Source: Hyphomonadaceae bacterium (lineage in GTDB: Bacteria; Pseudomonadota; Alphaproteobacteria; Caulobacterales; Hyphomonadaceae). Taken from it: a stretch of DNA of 64,000 bases. The position numbers and the translations under genes are program-made. Shown piece by piece: positions 53,900 through 62,879 of the stretch. The stretch covers positions 124,001 to 188,000 of the forward strand of contig JALHLU010000004.1 in NCBI GenBank assembly GCA_022844345.1. The letters run 5' to 3'. The notes beneath the pieces were generated by a model. The model saw only the letters and a list, made by a program, of their open reading frames with translations. It ran no database searches and was not told the origin of the DNA. Numbering within the stretch: the first letter of the stretch is position 1; each line of letters opens with the position of its first letter.

Positions 53900-54877
53900 C
53901 TACGCCGACTTCAGTGCGTCTTCGCCCTTGGCGGCCCGTACGGCTTCGACGAGCGCCTGCTCGTTGGCTGTGCGGCGGCCATCAGCGCGGATGCGCGTGA
54001 CCAGCCAGGCGGCCTCCGACATATCCAGGGCCTCGGCGACGCGGGCCTGACCCTCGCGCTTCTGCAGGTGGGTCGCCATGGCGTCTTGAGCGTTCGGCTG
54101 ATCGACTTTCTCGACATAGCCTTCGCGGCCGCCAGAAAAAATGCGGCCGAAGAAACTGCCCAGGCCGCCGGTTCCGGCATTCAGCCATTGGGCGCGGCCA
54201 AGCATCGCGTCGCGGTCGAGCAGGCCGGTGGGGCCGGCGGCGAACAGGTGGTTCATCAGCGCCGACACGAACAGGTCGCGCCAGCCGGCCACGTGAGCGC
54301 GGCCTTCCGTTGCGGCGTCGAGTTCGAACAGCCATTCGGCTTCTTCGCGTGTGATAAAGACGTTGCCGGCGCCGGCGGCGGCGTACAGCACGCGGCGGAT
54401 CAGCTTCAGTTCGCTCTCGCCGATCTGTCCGGGAACCAGGGCGGGGTCGCGGCCTTCATAGCCCGCGCCGCTCAGGACGGCGTGGCCGACATACAGGCGG
54501 GCGAGTTCGCTCAGCCGGGCGGGAGCCGACTCGGCTTTTTCCAGCAGGGTCAGAAGGAGTTCAACTTCGGTAGGGCCCTCAAGGACCGCATCGCGCCGGA
54601 CCCGGCTTTCCAGCCAGGCAGCGCCTTCATCGGTGATGTGACCCTGCGGTGCATCAGCCAGAAGCAGGTGGTCGCAGATTGCTTCGACAAAACAGGCATT
54701 CCAGGCCGGATCATCGCCGCCAACGCGCTCGTTGAGCAGGAACAGGGCTTCGGCCTCCTGACGGGAGACGGCGCAATCAGGGAAGATCGCGCGGCGGACA
54801 TCCAGCGCCTCCTCGGCGCTGATACGGCCATCGGCGGCCAGTTTCTCGATCAACGCCATCATCACGTTCGGGATCAT
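53900..54877 (-). CDS. Hypothetical protein built from two internal repeats
   Basis: ATG 54877 has GGAGG seven bases upstream; 325 residues. Residues of about 17-89 and 150-232 are an internal duplication: both have 'G-x-I-x3-E' start, then 'VSRQEAEALFLLNE' / 'ITREEAEWLFELDA', 'AWNACFVEAICDHLL' / 'GWRDLFVSALMNHLF', and end with Trp-Leu ('AAWLE' / 'AQWLN'). Helical throughout, soluble. A 'GGLGSFFGRIFSGGREG' loop lies after the second repeat. Family not recognised; it converges with the carotenoid gene, three bases apart. Confidence 0.7.
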   Translation of the reverse strand: MIPNVMMALIEKLAADGRISAEEALDVRRAIFPDCAVSRQEAEALFLLNERVGGDDPAWNACFVEAICDHLLLADAPQGHITDEGAAWLESRVRRDAVLEGPTEVELLLTLLEKAESAPARLSELARLYVGHAVLSGAGYEGRDPALVPGQIGESELKLIRRVLYAAAGAGNVFITREEAEWLFELDAATEGRAHVAGWRDLFVSALMNHLFAAGPTGLLDRDAMLGRAQWLNAGTGGLGSFFGRIFSGGREGYVEKVDQPNAQDAMATHLQKREGQARVAEALDMSEAAWLVTRIRADGRRTANEQALVEAVRAAKGEDALKSA

Positions 54878-55047
54878 GCGGATTCCTCCCCCTGCAGACT
54901 CCGTTATGGCGCATCCGGCTGAACATCCGCTTGAACGTGACCGATGAGATTTTCGGGAGTTGGTAAGCAAGATTTTAGACGCGCGTGGCTGCGAAGCGGT
55001 CTAATCACTGACGCAAACAAGAACGCCAGACCCAACTGTCCCTCGCC

Positions 55048-56346
55048 ATGACCGTGTACCGCAATGTCGCATCGCTGATCCTTGCGGTCATGCTGCTGCA
55101 GGCTGCGGCTGGTATTCTCAGCGTTTCCACTCCGCTCGCTCTGGACCATATGGGCGCGTCCGCGCTTGGCGTAGGCGCCGTTGCGGCGACCTTTTCCGCC
55201 GGGTTCATGCTGGGCGCGTGGTATGCCCCCGACATTGTCCGCCAGATCGGGCATATCCGCGCCTACTCGGCTTCGGCTGCGATCTACGCCGCCGGCATCC
55301 TGGCAATGGCGCTGGCGTTCGACGCCGTCGGCTGGTCCGTGTTCCGCTTCTTCCAAGGGGCGGCGTCGGCCATCATGTTCACGGCTGCAGAAAGCTGGAT
55401 TGCAGATTCAACCCCGCGCTCAAAGCGCGGCGGCGTGATGGGGCTCTACCAGCTTCTGCTCAAGCTTGCGATCTGCGGCGGGCCGTTGCTGATCGTCGAT
55501 CATGCGCCGGAGGACACCAAGCCGTTTATCTGGGCCGGGTTGCTCATGGTCCTCGCCGTGGTCCCGCTGTGCGCGACGCGCCGGGCCCAGCCGGTGCTGC
55601 CAGACCGGGAGGCGCTCAGTCTCGGTTCGATGCTGAAGACACCGCCAGCGGCCCTGATGGGGGCGCTGATCGCCGGGCTTTGCAACACCGGCGTCACAAG
55701 TCAGATGCCGCTCTATGCGCTCGATCTTCAGCCGGGGGCCGGGTCGGCCTCGGCGGCGACACTCTACATTGCGGCCATGATCGGTGGGACGGTCACACAA
55801 TGGCCGGCGGGGCTGATTTCCGACAAGGTTGACCGGCGCCTGATTGTCGCCGCGCTGGCGGCGATCGCGCTGGGCGCGTGCGTGGCGCTCTACCTGACAG
55901 CGGGGAAGGTGTCGTTCTCGATCACGGTTCTCCTGGCGGCGCTGTGGGGAGCCGGGGCGCTGTCCTTCTATTCGGTGTCCGCCGCCCATGCGACCGACCG
56001 GACCGAGGCGGGGCAGATTGCCCAGGTGATGTCTGGCATGCTGTTCGTCTGGGCCGGCGGATCGGTGCTGGGGCCAATTCTCACCGGCGCGGTGGCGGAT
56101 ACGCAGGCGGGCCAGCCGGGTGTCTTCGCCGCAGTCGCGATCGGCTATTTTGTGTTGCTGGCGTCCAATCTCTGGCGGCTGGTAGTGCGGGAGCGGCCGG
56201 ATCAGGCGCAACGTTCACCCTTCAAGTGGTTCGGACAGACCAGCGTTGTTCAGGGCCAAGCCGTCGGCGAGGGCGAACCTGCCACCAAAACTGCCGAACC
56301 GGAGGCGGCGGCGCCCCCCGCAGCGCCTTCCGAAAAGCCGGTCTGA
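55048..56346 (+). CDS. MFS transporter (YcaD/UMF-like)
   Basis: Length 432 residues, about 12 hydrophobic segments. 'FFQGAASAIMFTAAESWIADSTPRSKRGGVMGLYQ' (in pieces) resembles the conserved A-motif loop of the YcaD/TetA-like group, and 'PAGLISDKVDRRLIVAA' is the matching loop of the second half. The C-terminus has an Ala/Glu/Pro tail. The substrate is unknown. It ends 105 bases before sucC, on the same strand. Confidence 0.85.
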   Translation: MTVYRNVASLILAVMLLQAAAGILSVSTPLALDHMGASALGVGAVAATFSAGFMLGAWYAPDIVRQIGHIRAYSASAAIYAAGILAMALAFDAVGWSVFRFFQGAASAIMFTAAESWIADSTPRSKRGGVMGLYQLLLKLAICGGPLLIVDHAPEDTKPFIWAGLLMVLAVVPLCATRRAQPVLPDREALSLGSMLKTPPAALMGALIAGLCNTGVTSQMPLYALDLQPGAGSASAATLYIAAMIGGTVTQWPAGLISDKVDRRLIVAALAAIALGACVALYLTAGKVSFSITVLLAALWGAGALSFYSVSAAHATDRTEAGQIAQVMSGMLFVWAGGSVLGPILTGAVADTQAGQPGVFAAVAIGYFVLLASNLWRLVVRERPDQAQRSPFKWFGQTSVVQGQAVGEGEPATKTAEPEAAAPPAAPSEKPV

Positions 56347-56451
56347 GCCGCCCCCAAACGATCACAAGCCGCCACGTTGCGTCGCGGCGCCCCATGGGCT
56401 AATCGCCTCCGGCGCGTACGTGTTGCGGCATCTCTCAAGGGGCGATTTTTC

Positions 56452-57657
56452 ATGAACATTCATGAGCATCAGGCGAAGGAAGTCCTGAAGTCCTTTGGCG
56501 CTCCCGTCGCCAGGGGCGTCGCCATCACCTCGCTGGACCAGGCGCAGGCTGCGATCGACGCGCTGCCGGGTCCGCTCTGGGTCGTGAAATCGCAGATTCA
56601 CGCGGGTGGCCGCGGCAAGGGCAAGTTCATCGAGAAGGAAGCCGGCGAAAAAGGCGGCGTCCGCCTCGGCTTCTCCAAGGAGCAGGCGCTCGAGCATGTG
56701 AAGGCGATGTTCGGCCGGCATCTTGTCACGGCGCAGACCGGACCGGGCGGCAAGCAGGTCAACCGCATCTATGTGGAAGACGGCGCCGACATCGAGAAGG
56801 AACTCTATCTCTCCATGCTGGTCGACCGCGAGACCGGCCGCGTTGCTTTTGTGGTCTCGACCGAAGGCGGCATGGACATCGAGGCTGTCGCACACGACAC
56901 GCCCGAAAAAATCCTGACCATCTCGATCGACCCCGCCACAGGCGTCACCGCTGCTGATGCTGACAAGCTCTCCGATGCGCTGAAACTCGATGGCGCAGCG
57001 AAAGTGGACATGAGTACGCTGGCGCCGATCCTCTACAAGGCGTTCACGTCGAAAGACATGAGCATGCTGGAAGTGAACCCGCTCATCGTCATGAAGGACG
57101 GCCACCTGCGCGTGCTGGATGCGAAAGTGTCGTTCGACGACAACGCGCTCGCGATCAAGGGCCGTCACGACGACATCATGGCGCTGCGCGACACCTCGGA
57201 AGAAGACGAGAAGGAAATCGCCGCGAAGGAGTGGGACCTCGCCTATATCCCGCTCGACGGCACGATCGGCTGCATGGTCAATGGCGCGGGCCTTGCCATG
57301 GCGACGATGGATATCATCAAGCTCTACGGCGAAGAGCCCGCCAACTTCTGCGACGTCGGCGGCGGCGCCGGGAAAGAGAAAGTCGCGGCGGCCTTCAAGA
57401 TCATCATGCAGGACCCCAATGTGAAGGGCATCCTGGTGAACATCTTCGGCGGCATCATGCGCTGCGATATCATCGCGGAAGGCGTGCTGGCGGCCGTGCG
57501 CGAGACGAACCTTGCGGTGCCTCTGGTCGTCCGCCTCGAAGGCACCAATGCCGAGATGGGCAAGAAGATCATCCGCGAGTCGGGCCTCAACGTGATCCCG
57601 GCCAACGACCTCGACGACGCGGCGCAGAAGATCGTCGCGGCGATCAAGGGCAAGTAA
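56452..57657 (+). CDS. sucC: Succinyl-CoA synthetase beta subunit
   Basis: ATG 56452 follows AAGGGG; 401 residues. ATP-grasp features: '[22 protein letters not shown]', '[17 protein letters not shown]', 'EVNPLIV', '[10 protein letters not shown]', '[12 protein letters not shown]', '[16 protein letters not shown]' and '[11 protein letters not shown]'. It makes ATP (or GTP) from succinyl-CoA with SucD. The upstream half binds the nucleotide; the latter half contains the subunit interface. A terminator-like hairpin follows it, before sucD. Confidence 0.96.
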   Translation: MNIHEHQAKEVLKSFGAPVARGVAITSLDQAQAAIDALPGPLWVVKSQIHAGGRGKGKFIEKEAGEKGGVRLGFSKEQALEHVKAMFGRHLVTAQTGPGGKQVNRIYVEDGADIEKELYLSMLVDRETGRVAFVVSTEGGMDIEAVAHDTPEKILTISIDPATGVTAADADKLSDALKLDGAAKVDMSTLAPILYKAFTSKDMSMLEVNPLIVMKDGHLRVLDAKVSFDDNALAIKGRHDDIMALRDTSEEDEKEIAAKEWDLAYIPLDGTIGCMVNGAGLAMATMDIIKLYGEEPANFCDVGGGAGKEKVAAAFKIIMQDPNVKGILVNIFGGIMRCDIIAEGVLAAVRETNLAVPLVVRLEGTNAEMGKKIIRESGLNVIPANDLDDAAQKIVAAIKGK

Positions 57658-57662
57658 TCAGC

Positions 57663-57689
57663 GGGCGGGCCAGCGCGGCTCGCCCTTTT
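57663..57689 (+). terminator. Terminator-like hairpin between sucC and sucD
   Basis: GGGCGGGCC (57663-57671) pairs with GGCTCGCCC (57677-57685) with one G-T pair and a five-base loop, then TTTTC follows. It lies six bases past the sucC stop. It could partly end transcription, giving more sucC than sucD message, or protect the 3' end. Confidence 0.6.
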
Positions 57690-57723
57690 CGTTTTCCGAA
57701 TTCCGATCGAACAAGGCTCAGCG

Positions 57724-58635
57724 ATGTCCATCCTGATCGACAAGAACACCAAGGTCCTCACCCAAGGCATGACCGGCAAGACCGGCACGTTCCACACCGA
57801 GCAGGGCATTGCCTACGGCACGCAGTTCGTCGGCGGCATCACGCCGGGCAAGGGCGGCCAGAAATGGACGGGCACGTTGCCGGATGGCTCCAAGGTCGAA
57901 CGTCCGCTGTTCAACACGGTTGCCGAAGCGCGCGACGCCACCGGCGCCAACGCCACGGTGATCTACGTGCCGCCATCGGGCTGCGCGGCCGCCATCCTCG
58001 AAGCCATCGACGCTGAAATCCCGCTGATCGTCACGATCACGGAAGGCGTGCCTGTGCTCGACATGGTGAAGGTTAAGGACCGTCTTTCGAAATCGAAGTC
58101 GCGTCTGATCGGGCCGAACTGCCCGGGCGTGCTGACGCCGAACCAGTGCAAGATCGGCATCATGCCGGGCTCCATCTTCTCGCACGGCTCGATCGGCGTG
58201 CTCTCGCGCTCCGGCACGCTGACCTACGAAGCGGTGTTCCAGACCACGAATGAGGGCCTTGGCCAGACCACGGCTGTGGGCATCGGCGGCGACCCCGTGA
58301 AGGGCACGGACTTCATCGACGTGCTGGAGATGTTCCTGGCCGACGACGAGACCAAGGCGATCATCATGATCGGCGAGATCGGCGGATCGGGCGAGGAAGA
58401 CGCCGCACAGTTCCTCAAGGACGAAGCAAGGCGCGGCCGCAAGAAGCCGATGGTGGGCTTCATCGCCGGCCGCACGGCGCCCAAGGGACGGACGATGGGC
58501 CACGCCGGCGCCATCGTTTCAGGCGGCAAGGGTGATGCGGAATCGAAGATCGAAGCCATGCAGTCGGCCGGCATCGTCGTTTCCGACAGCCCGGCGCGCC
58601 TCGGCGTCACCATGACGAAGGTGCTTAAGGGCTAA
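57724..58635 (+). CDS. sucD: Succinyl-CoA synthetase alpha subunit
   Basis: Length 303 residues. CoA-binding start '[26 protein letters not shown]', '[30 protein letters not shown]', '[20 protein letters not shown]', and the phosphorylated His260 in '[12 protein letters not shown]'. It works with SucC as alpha-beta pair in the TCA cycle. The 237 bases up to sucA include a CGTTCC/GGAACG hairpin at 58717-58734 but no gene. Confidence 0.96.
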   Translation: MSILIDKNTKVLTQGMTGKTGTFHTEQGIAYGTQFVGGITPGKGGQKWTGTLPDGSKVERPLFNTVAEARDATGANATVIYVPPSGCAAAILEAIDAEIPLIVTITEGVPVLDMVKVKDRLSKSKSRLIGPNCPGVLTPNQCKIGIMPGSIFSHGSIGVLSRSGTLTYEAVFQTTNEGLGQTTAVGIGGDPVKGTDFIDVLEMFLADDETKAIIMIGEIGGSGEEDAAQFLKDEARRGRKKPMVGFIAGRTAPKGRTMGHAGAIVSGGKGDAESKIEAMQSAGIVVSDSPARLGVTMTKVLKG

Positions 58636-58872
58636 GCCCTGGTCCCCGATTTGCGTTGATCTGACAGTGGCCCGATAGCCGCTCTGGCGCGGGTGTACTC
58701 TTGGGTTTCCGGCGCTCGTTCCCCCTGTGGAACGAAGTGGTAACCGGTCACAGCCTTATGTGCAGAATGTCTCACCCCAAAAGGTTGAGTCCGGCCGCAA
58801 AAAGCAGCATCTGAGTGCCACCAATCGCGCCCGGGGCAGGGGTCCCGATTCCGGCGCAGCAGGACGCGAAAC

Positions 58873-61860
58873 ATGACGATCGAGGCGAAGACGGGCATGG
58901 ACAATTCGGCCATGCTGGACACCGCATTCCTCTATGGCGCAAATGCCGCCTACATCGAGCAGCTCTACGCACAGTACGCCGAGGATCCGGCATCAGTGGG
59001 TGAAAGCTGGCAGCGCTTCTTCCGCGGCGTGGCCGACACTGCTGAAAGCGCGACCAAGGCTGCCCGGGGGCCGGAGTGGCAGGAGCCGCTGAAACACCAG
59101 AATGGCGAGCTGGTCTCCGCCCTCGACGGTAACTGGACGCCTGACGCCAAGCCTGTTGCGAAGAAGGCCCCGCAGGTTGGTCCCGCTCTCGCCCCGGCTG
59201 ATCTCCACCAGCAGGTGCAGGACTCGATCCGCGCGCTGATGATGATCCGCGCCTACCGCATCCGCGGGCACCTTGCCGCGAACCTTGATCCGCTCAACAT
59301 GCTGAAGCGCGAGGAGCAGCCGGAACTCGATCCGAAGACGTATGGCTTCGGCGCGAAGGACATGGATCGCCGCATCTACATCGACAACGTGCTCGGCCTC
59401 GAATACGCGACGCCGCGCCAGATGATCGACATCCTGCGCCGCACCTATTGCGGCACGTTCGCCGTTGAGTTCATGCACATCTCCGACCCGGACGAGAAAT
59501 CCTGGCTGCAGCAGCGCATCGAGGGCAAGGACAAGGAAATCTCCTTCACGCCGCAGGGCAAGCGCGCGATCCTGAAGAAGCTGGTTGAAGCCGAAGCCTT
59601 CGAACGCTTCCTGCACAAGCGCTATCCCGGCACCAAACGCTTCGGCCTTGATGGCGGCGAGGCCGCGGTTCCCGCGCTGGAGCAGATCATCAAGCGCGGC
59701 GGCGCACTTGGCGTTGACGAGATCATCGTAGGCATGCCGCATCGCGGCCGCCTCAATGTGCTCGCTGCGGTGATGGGCAAGCCCTACCACAAGATCTTCT
59801 TCGAGTTTCAGGGGGGCAACACGCAGGGCTCGGACGACTACGGCTCGGGCGACGTGAAATACCACCTCGGCGCCTCGTCGGACCGCGAGTTCGATGGCCA
59901 TAGCGTCCATCTCTCGCTGACCGCAAACCCCAGCCACCTGGAAATCGTGAATCCGGTCGTGCTCGGCAAGGCGCGCGCCAAGCAGTTCTTCGACGAAGTC
60001 GAGGCCGGAGCCGTGCGCGCGACTGACCCGGTGGAGCGCAACAAGCGCCGCACTAAGGTCATGCCGCTGCTGCTGCACGGGGACGCGGCCTTCGCAGGGC
60101 AGGGCGTCGTCGCTGAATGCTTCGCGCTGTCGGGCCTTGCCGGATATCGTACGGGCGGGGCGATGCACTTCATCGTCAACAACCAGATCGGCTTTACGAC
60201 CGCGCCGTCATTCTCGCGCTCATCACCCTATCCGTCGGACGTCGCCAAGATGGTTGATGCGCCGATCTTTCATGTGAACGGTGATGATCCGGAAGCTGTC
60301 GTCCACGCGGCCAAGGTTGCCACCGAATATCGCCAGCAGTTCGGCAAGGACGTCGTCATCGACATGTTCTGCTATCGCCGCTTCGGTCACAACGAGGGCG
60401 ACGACCCGACGATGACGCAGCCGCAGATGTACGCAAAGATCCGCGACCAGTCCTCGACTCGCGAAATCTACTCGCGCCGGCTGACCGACGAGGGCGTGAT
60501 CTCGGAAGAGGCGCTCAACAACATGATCGCCGAGATGGACGCCTACCTCGACGCCGAATTCGAGAAGGCCAAGACGTTCAAGCCCGGCGCAGCCGACTGG
60601 CTCGACGGCAAGTGGGCCGGTCTTGGCCTGCCCAAGGACGAGGAAGGCCGGGGCAAGACGGGCGTTGCACTCGCGAAGCTGAAGGAGATCGGCAAGAAGA
60701 TCACCACCATCCCGGATGGCTTCAACATCCACAAGACTGTCGCGCGCACCGTCGAGGCACGCCGCAAGATGGCGGAGACTGGCGAGAACCTCGACTGGGG
60801 CATGGCCGAACACATGGCCTTCGCCACATTGCTGGAAGAAGGCTTCCCGATCCGCCTGTCGGGCCAGGACTCCTGCCGCGGCACGTTCACCCAGCGCCAC
60901 TCGCATTTCGTCGACCAGACGACGGAGGAACGCTACACGCCGCTCAACCACTTGTCTGATACGCAGGCCAACTACGAAGTCATCGACTCGCTGCTCTCCG
61001 AAGAAGCTGTTCTCGGCTACGAGTACGGCTACGCCCTGACGGCGCCGAACACGTTGACGCTTTGGGAGGCGCAGTTCGGCGACTTCGCCAACGGCGCGCA
61101 GGTCCTGTTCGACCAGTTCATCTCATCCGGCGAGCGCAAGTGGCTTCGCATGTGCGGCCTCGTCTGCCTGCTGCCGCATGGTTATGAAGGCCAGGGCCCG
61201 GAGCATTCGTCCGCACGTCTCGAGCGTTTCCTCCAGATGTGCGCCCAGGACAACATGCAGGTTGTCTATCCGACGACGCCAGCGAACTATTTCCATGTGC
61301 TGCGCCGGCAGATTCACCGCGACTTCCGCAAGCCGCTGATCGTGATGACGCCCAAGTCGTTGCTGCGCCACAAGCGCGCCGTTTCGTTCTACCGAGACAT
61401 GGGGGCGAACACTTCCTTCCACCGCATCCTGCACGACGGCGCGGAGGTGCCCGAGTGCAAGGCCGAGGTGACCCTGAAGGCCGACAAGGACATCCGCCGC
61501 GTCGTGATGTGCACGGGCAAGGTGTATTACGATCTCTTCGAGGAGCGCGAGAAACGCAAGATCGACGACGTCTACCTGCTGCGTCTGGAACAGCTCTATC
61601 CCTTCCCGGTGGCGCCGCTGATGAAGGAGCTTGCCCGCTTCCCGCAGGCCGACATGGTCTGGTGCCAGGAAGAACCGCGCAATATGGGCTCTTGGAGCTT
61701 CGTCGACTGGAACATCGAGAAGACGCTCGAGAAGATGGACGTCACGCACAAGCGGCCGCGCTATGTCGGCCGCCCGGCCTCGGCCTCCACCGCCGCAGGC
61801 ACAATGGCGCTGCACCAGAAAGAGCTGCAGGCGTTCCTCGATGCGGCGTTCGAGAAGTAG
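58873..61860 (+). CDS. sucA: 2-oxoglutarate dehydrogenase E1 component
   Basis: Length 995 residues. N-terminal E1 tail with 'DTAFLYGANAAYIEQLYAQYAEDPASV', then 'MMIRAYRIRGHLAANLDPL', the thiamine-binding region ('FGLDGGEAAVPALEQII', 'GMPHRGRLNVLA', 'GDAAFAGQGVVAE', 'NNQIGFTT'), and the transketolase-like C-terminal half with 'LPHGYEGQGPEHSSARLERFLQ' and 'MVWCQEEPRNMG'. It decarboxylates 2-oxoglutarate onto thiamine diphosphate. sucB, the E2 gene, does not follow; the next genes lie on the other strand. Confidence 0.97.
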   Translation: MTIEAKTGMDNSAMLDTAFLYGANAAYIEQLYAQYAEDPASVGESWQRFFRGVADTAESATKAARGPEWQEPLKHQNGELVSALDGNWTPDAKPVAKKAPQVGPALAPADLHQQVQDSIRALMMIRAYRIRGHLAANLDPLNMLKREEQPELDPKTYGFGAKDMDRRIYIDNVLGLEYATPRQMIDILRRTYCGTFAVEFMHISDPDEKSWLQQRIEGKDKEISFTPQGKRAILKKLVEAEAFERFLHKRYPGTKRFGLDGGEAAVPALEQIIKRGGALGVDEIIVGMPHRGRLNVLAAVMGKPYHKIFFEFQGGNTQGSDDYGSGDVKYHLGASSDREFDGHSVHLSLTANPSHLEIVNPVVLGKARAKQFFDEVEAGAVRATDPVERNKRRTKVMPLLLHGDAAFAGQGVVAECFALSGLAGYRTGGAMHFIVNNQIGFTTAPSFSRSSPYPSDVAKMVDAPIFHVNGDDPEAVVHAAKVATEYRQQFGKDVVIDMFCYRRFGHNEGDDPTMTQPQMYAKIRDQSSTREIYSRRLTDEGVISEEALNNMIAEMDAYLDAEFEKAKTFKPGAADWLDGKWAGLGLPKDEEGRGKTGVALAKLKEIGKKITTIPDGFNIHKTVARTVEARRKMAETGENLDWGMAEHMAFATLLEEGFPIRLSGQDSCRGTFTQRHSHFVDQTTEERYTPLNHLSDTQANYEVIDSLLSEEAVLGYEYGYALTAPNTLTLWEAQFGDFANGAQVLFDQFISSGERKWLRMCGLVCLLPHGYEGQGPEHSSARLERFLQMCAQDNMQVVYPTTPANYFHVLRRQIHRDFRKPLIVMTPKSLLRHKRAVSFYRDMGANTSFHRILHDGAEVPECKAEVTLKADKDIRRVVMCTGKVYYDLFEEREKRKIDDVYLLRLEQLYPFPVAPLMKELARFPQADMVWCQEEPRNMGSWSFVDWNIEKTLEKMDVTHKRPRYVGRPASASTAAGTMALHQKELQAFLDAAFEK

Positions 61861-61883
61861 GCGCTTCGCTTCCTGACGGGAGC

Positions 61884-62780
61884 CTACTGCCCTACGTGCG
61901 CGGCGGCCCACAGGCCGAGGCGGTCGATCGCCTCGCGAGCTTGCGACAGCATAGGATAGCGGGCCTGGAAGATGTGGAACATCTCCGGCCAGATTTCGAG
62001 CGTAACGGGCGAGCCGGCGGCGCCGAGACGTTCGGCAAGTGTGGTTGAATCCGACATAAGGATCTCGGCCTCACCGGTCTGGATGTAGGCGGGTGGCAGG
62101 CCGCGCATGTCGGCGTCGAGGATGGAGAGGTTTCCCTCGCCCAGATACTCTTGCGCGCGTGTCGCAAGGCCACTGGAGGTGAGGAAGGGATCGCGTTGCG
62201 CTTTCGCGCCATGGCTCCAGCCACGATTGGCGAGATCGACCCACGGCGACAACAGCATCATGGCGGCGGGCTGGGCGACGCCCAGCTCTTTCAGCCTGAG
62301 CGCGGTTGCAACGGCAAGTCCGCCGCCGGCGGAATCCCCGGCCAGGATGATGTGGTTCGGCGAGACGCCCTCGGCCAGAACGGCGCGATAGGCCGTTACG
62401 CAGTCCTCCAGGGCGGCGGGATGGCGGTGTTCGGGGGCGAGGCGATAGTCGGGCAGGATGGTCGCCGTCTTCGCGCGCACGGCGACCTGCGAGGCAAGGC
62501 CCTTGTGGCTGCGCGAGGAGCCCATGGCGAAGCCTCCGCCATGCACCCAGATGATGACATGATCGCCGCTTGCTCCCTTGGGCAGCAGGCCAAGGCAGGA
62601 CACGCCGCCAAGATCGATCTCGGAATGGGTCGACATTTCCGGCATGGGATCGTTCTGCGCGAAGGCGTCGTAGGCGGCGCGCATGGCGGCGAAATTGGTC
62701 GGGTCAACGCCGCGCAGACGGCCTGCAACGGCCTCGCGCGCCTGCGCAAGTTCACCAACCAGGGTTGCAACGGTACTCAA
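61884..62780 (-). CDS. Alpha/beta hydrolase of the hormone-sensitive lipase group
   Basis: TTG 62780 is chosen since GGAGGG lies six bases upstream; 298 residues. Oxyanion 'HGGGFAMG' from 80, nucleophile Ser150 in 'GDSAGGG', 'DYRLAPEHRHPAALEDC', the Asp in 'GEAEILMSDSTTLAERL' and His in 'EMFHIFQARYP'. This is the HSL family of ester hydrolases acting on short acyl esters. It lies between sucA and lpd, an unusual place; 97 bases separate it from the lpd stop. Confidence 0.87.
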   Translation of the reverse strand: MSTVATLVGELAQAREAVAGRLRGVDPTNFAAMRAAYDAFAQNDPMPEMSTHSEIDLGGVSCLGLLPKGASGDHVIIWVHGGGFAMGSSRSHKGLASQVAVRAKTATILPDYRLAPEHRHPAALEDCVTAYRAVLAEGVSPNHIILAGDSAGGGLAVATALRLKELGVAQPAAMMLLSPWVDLANRGWSHGAKAQRDPFLTSSGLATRAQEYLGEGNLSILDADMRGLPPAYIQTGEAEILMSDSTTLAERLGAAGSPVTLEIWPEMFHIFQARYPMLSQAREAIDRLGLWAAAHVGQ

Positions 62781-62859
62781 ACCGTTCCCTCCACACGACC
62801 GCCCCGGCGAAAGCCAAGCACAAGCGCCCCGCAAAGGCCATGCCGTTTCACATAGGATA

Positions 62860-62879
62860 AGCCTGCGCCAGCGCAGGCT
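62860..62879 (-). terminator. Hairpin at the lpd stop codon
   Basis: AGCCTGCG and CGCAGGCT form an eight-base stem with a four-base loop, starting at the lpd stop codon. Only a weak T-rich tail follows on the minus strand, so its role as a terminator is uncertain. Confidence 0.4.

Noticed and set aside
58636-58872. Possible riboswitch or leader RNA before sucA
   Set aside because: Only one short hairpin (58717-58734) is seen; it matches no known motif and lacks a terminator or ribosome-site switch.
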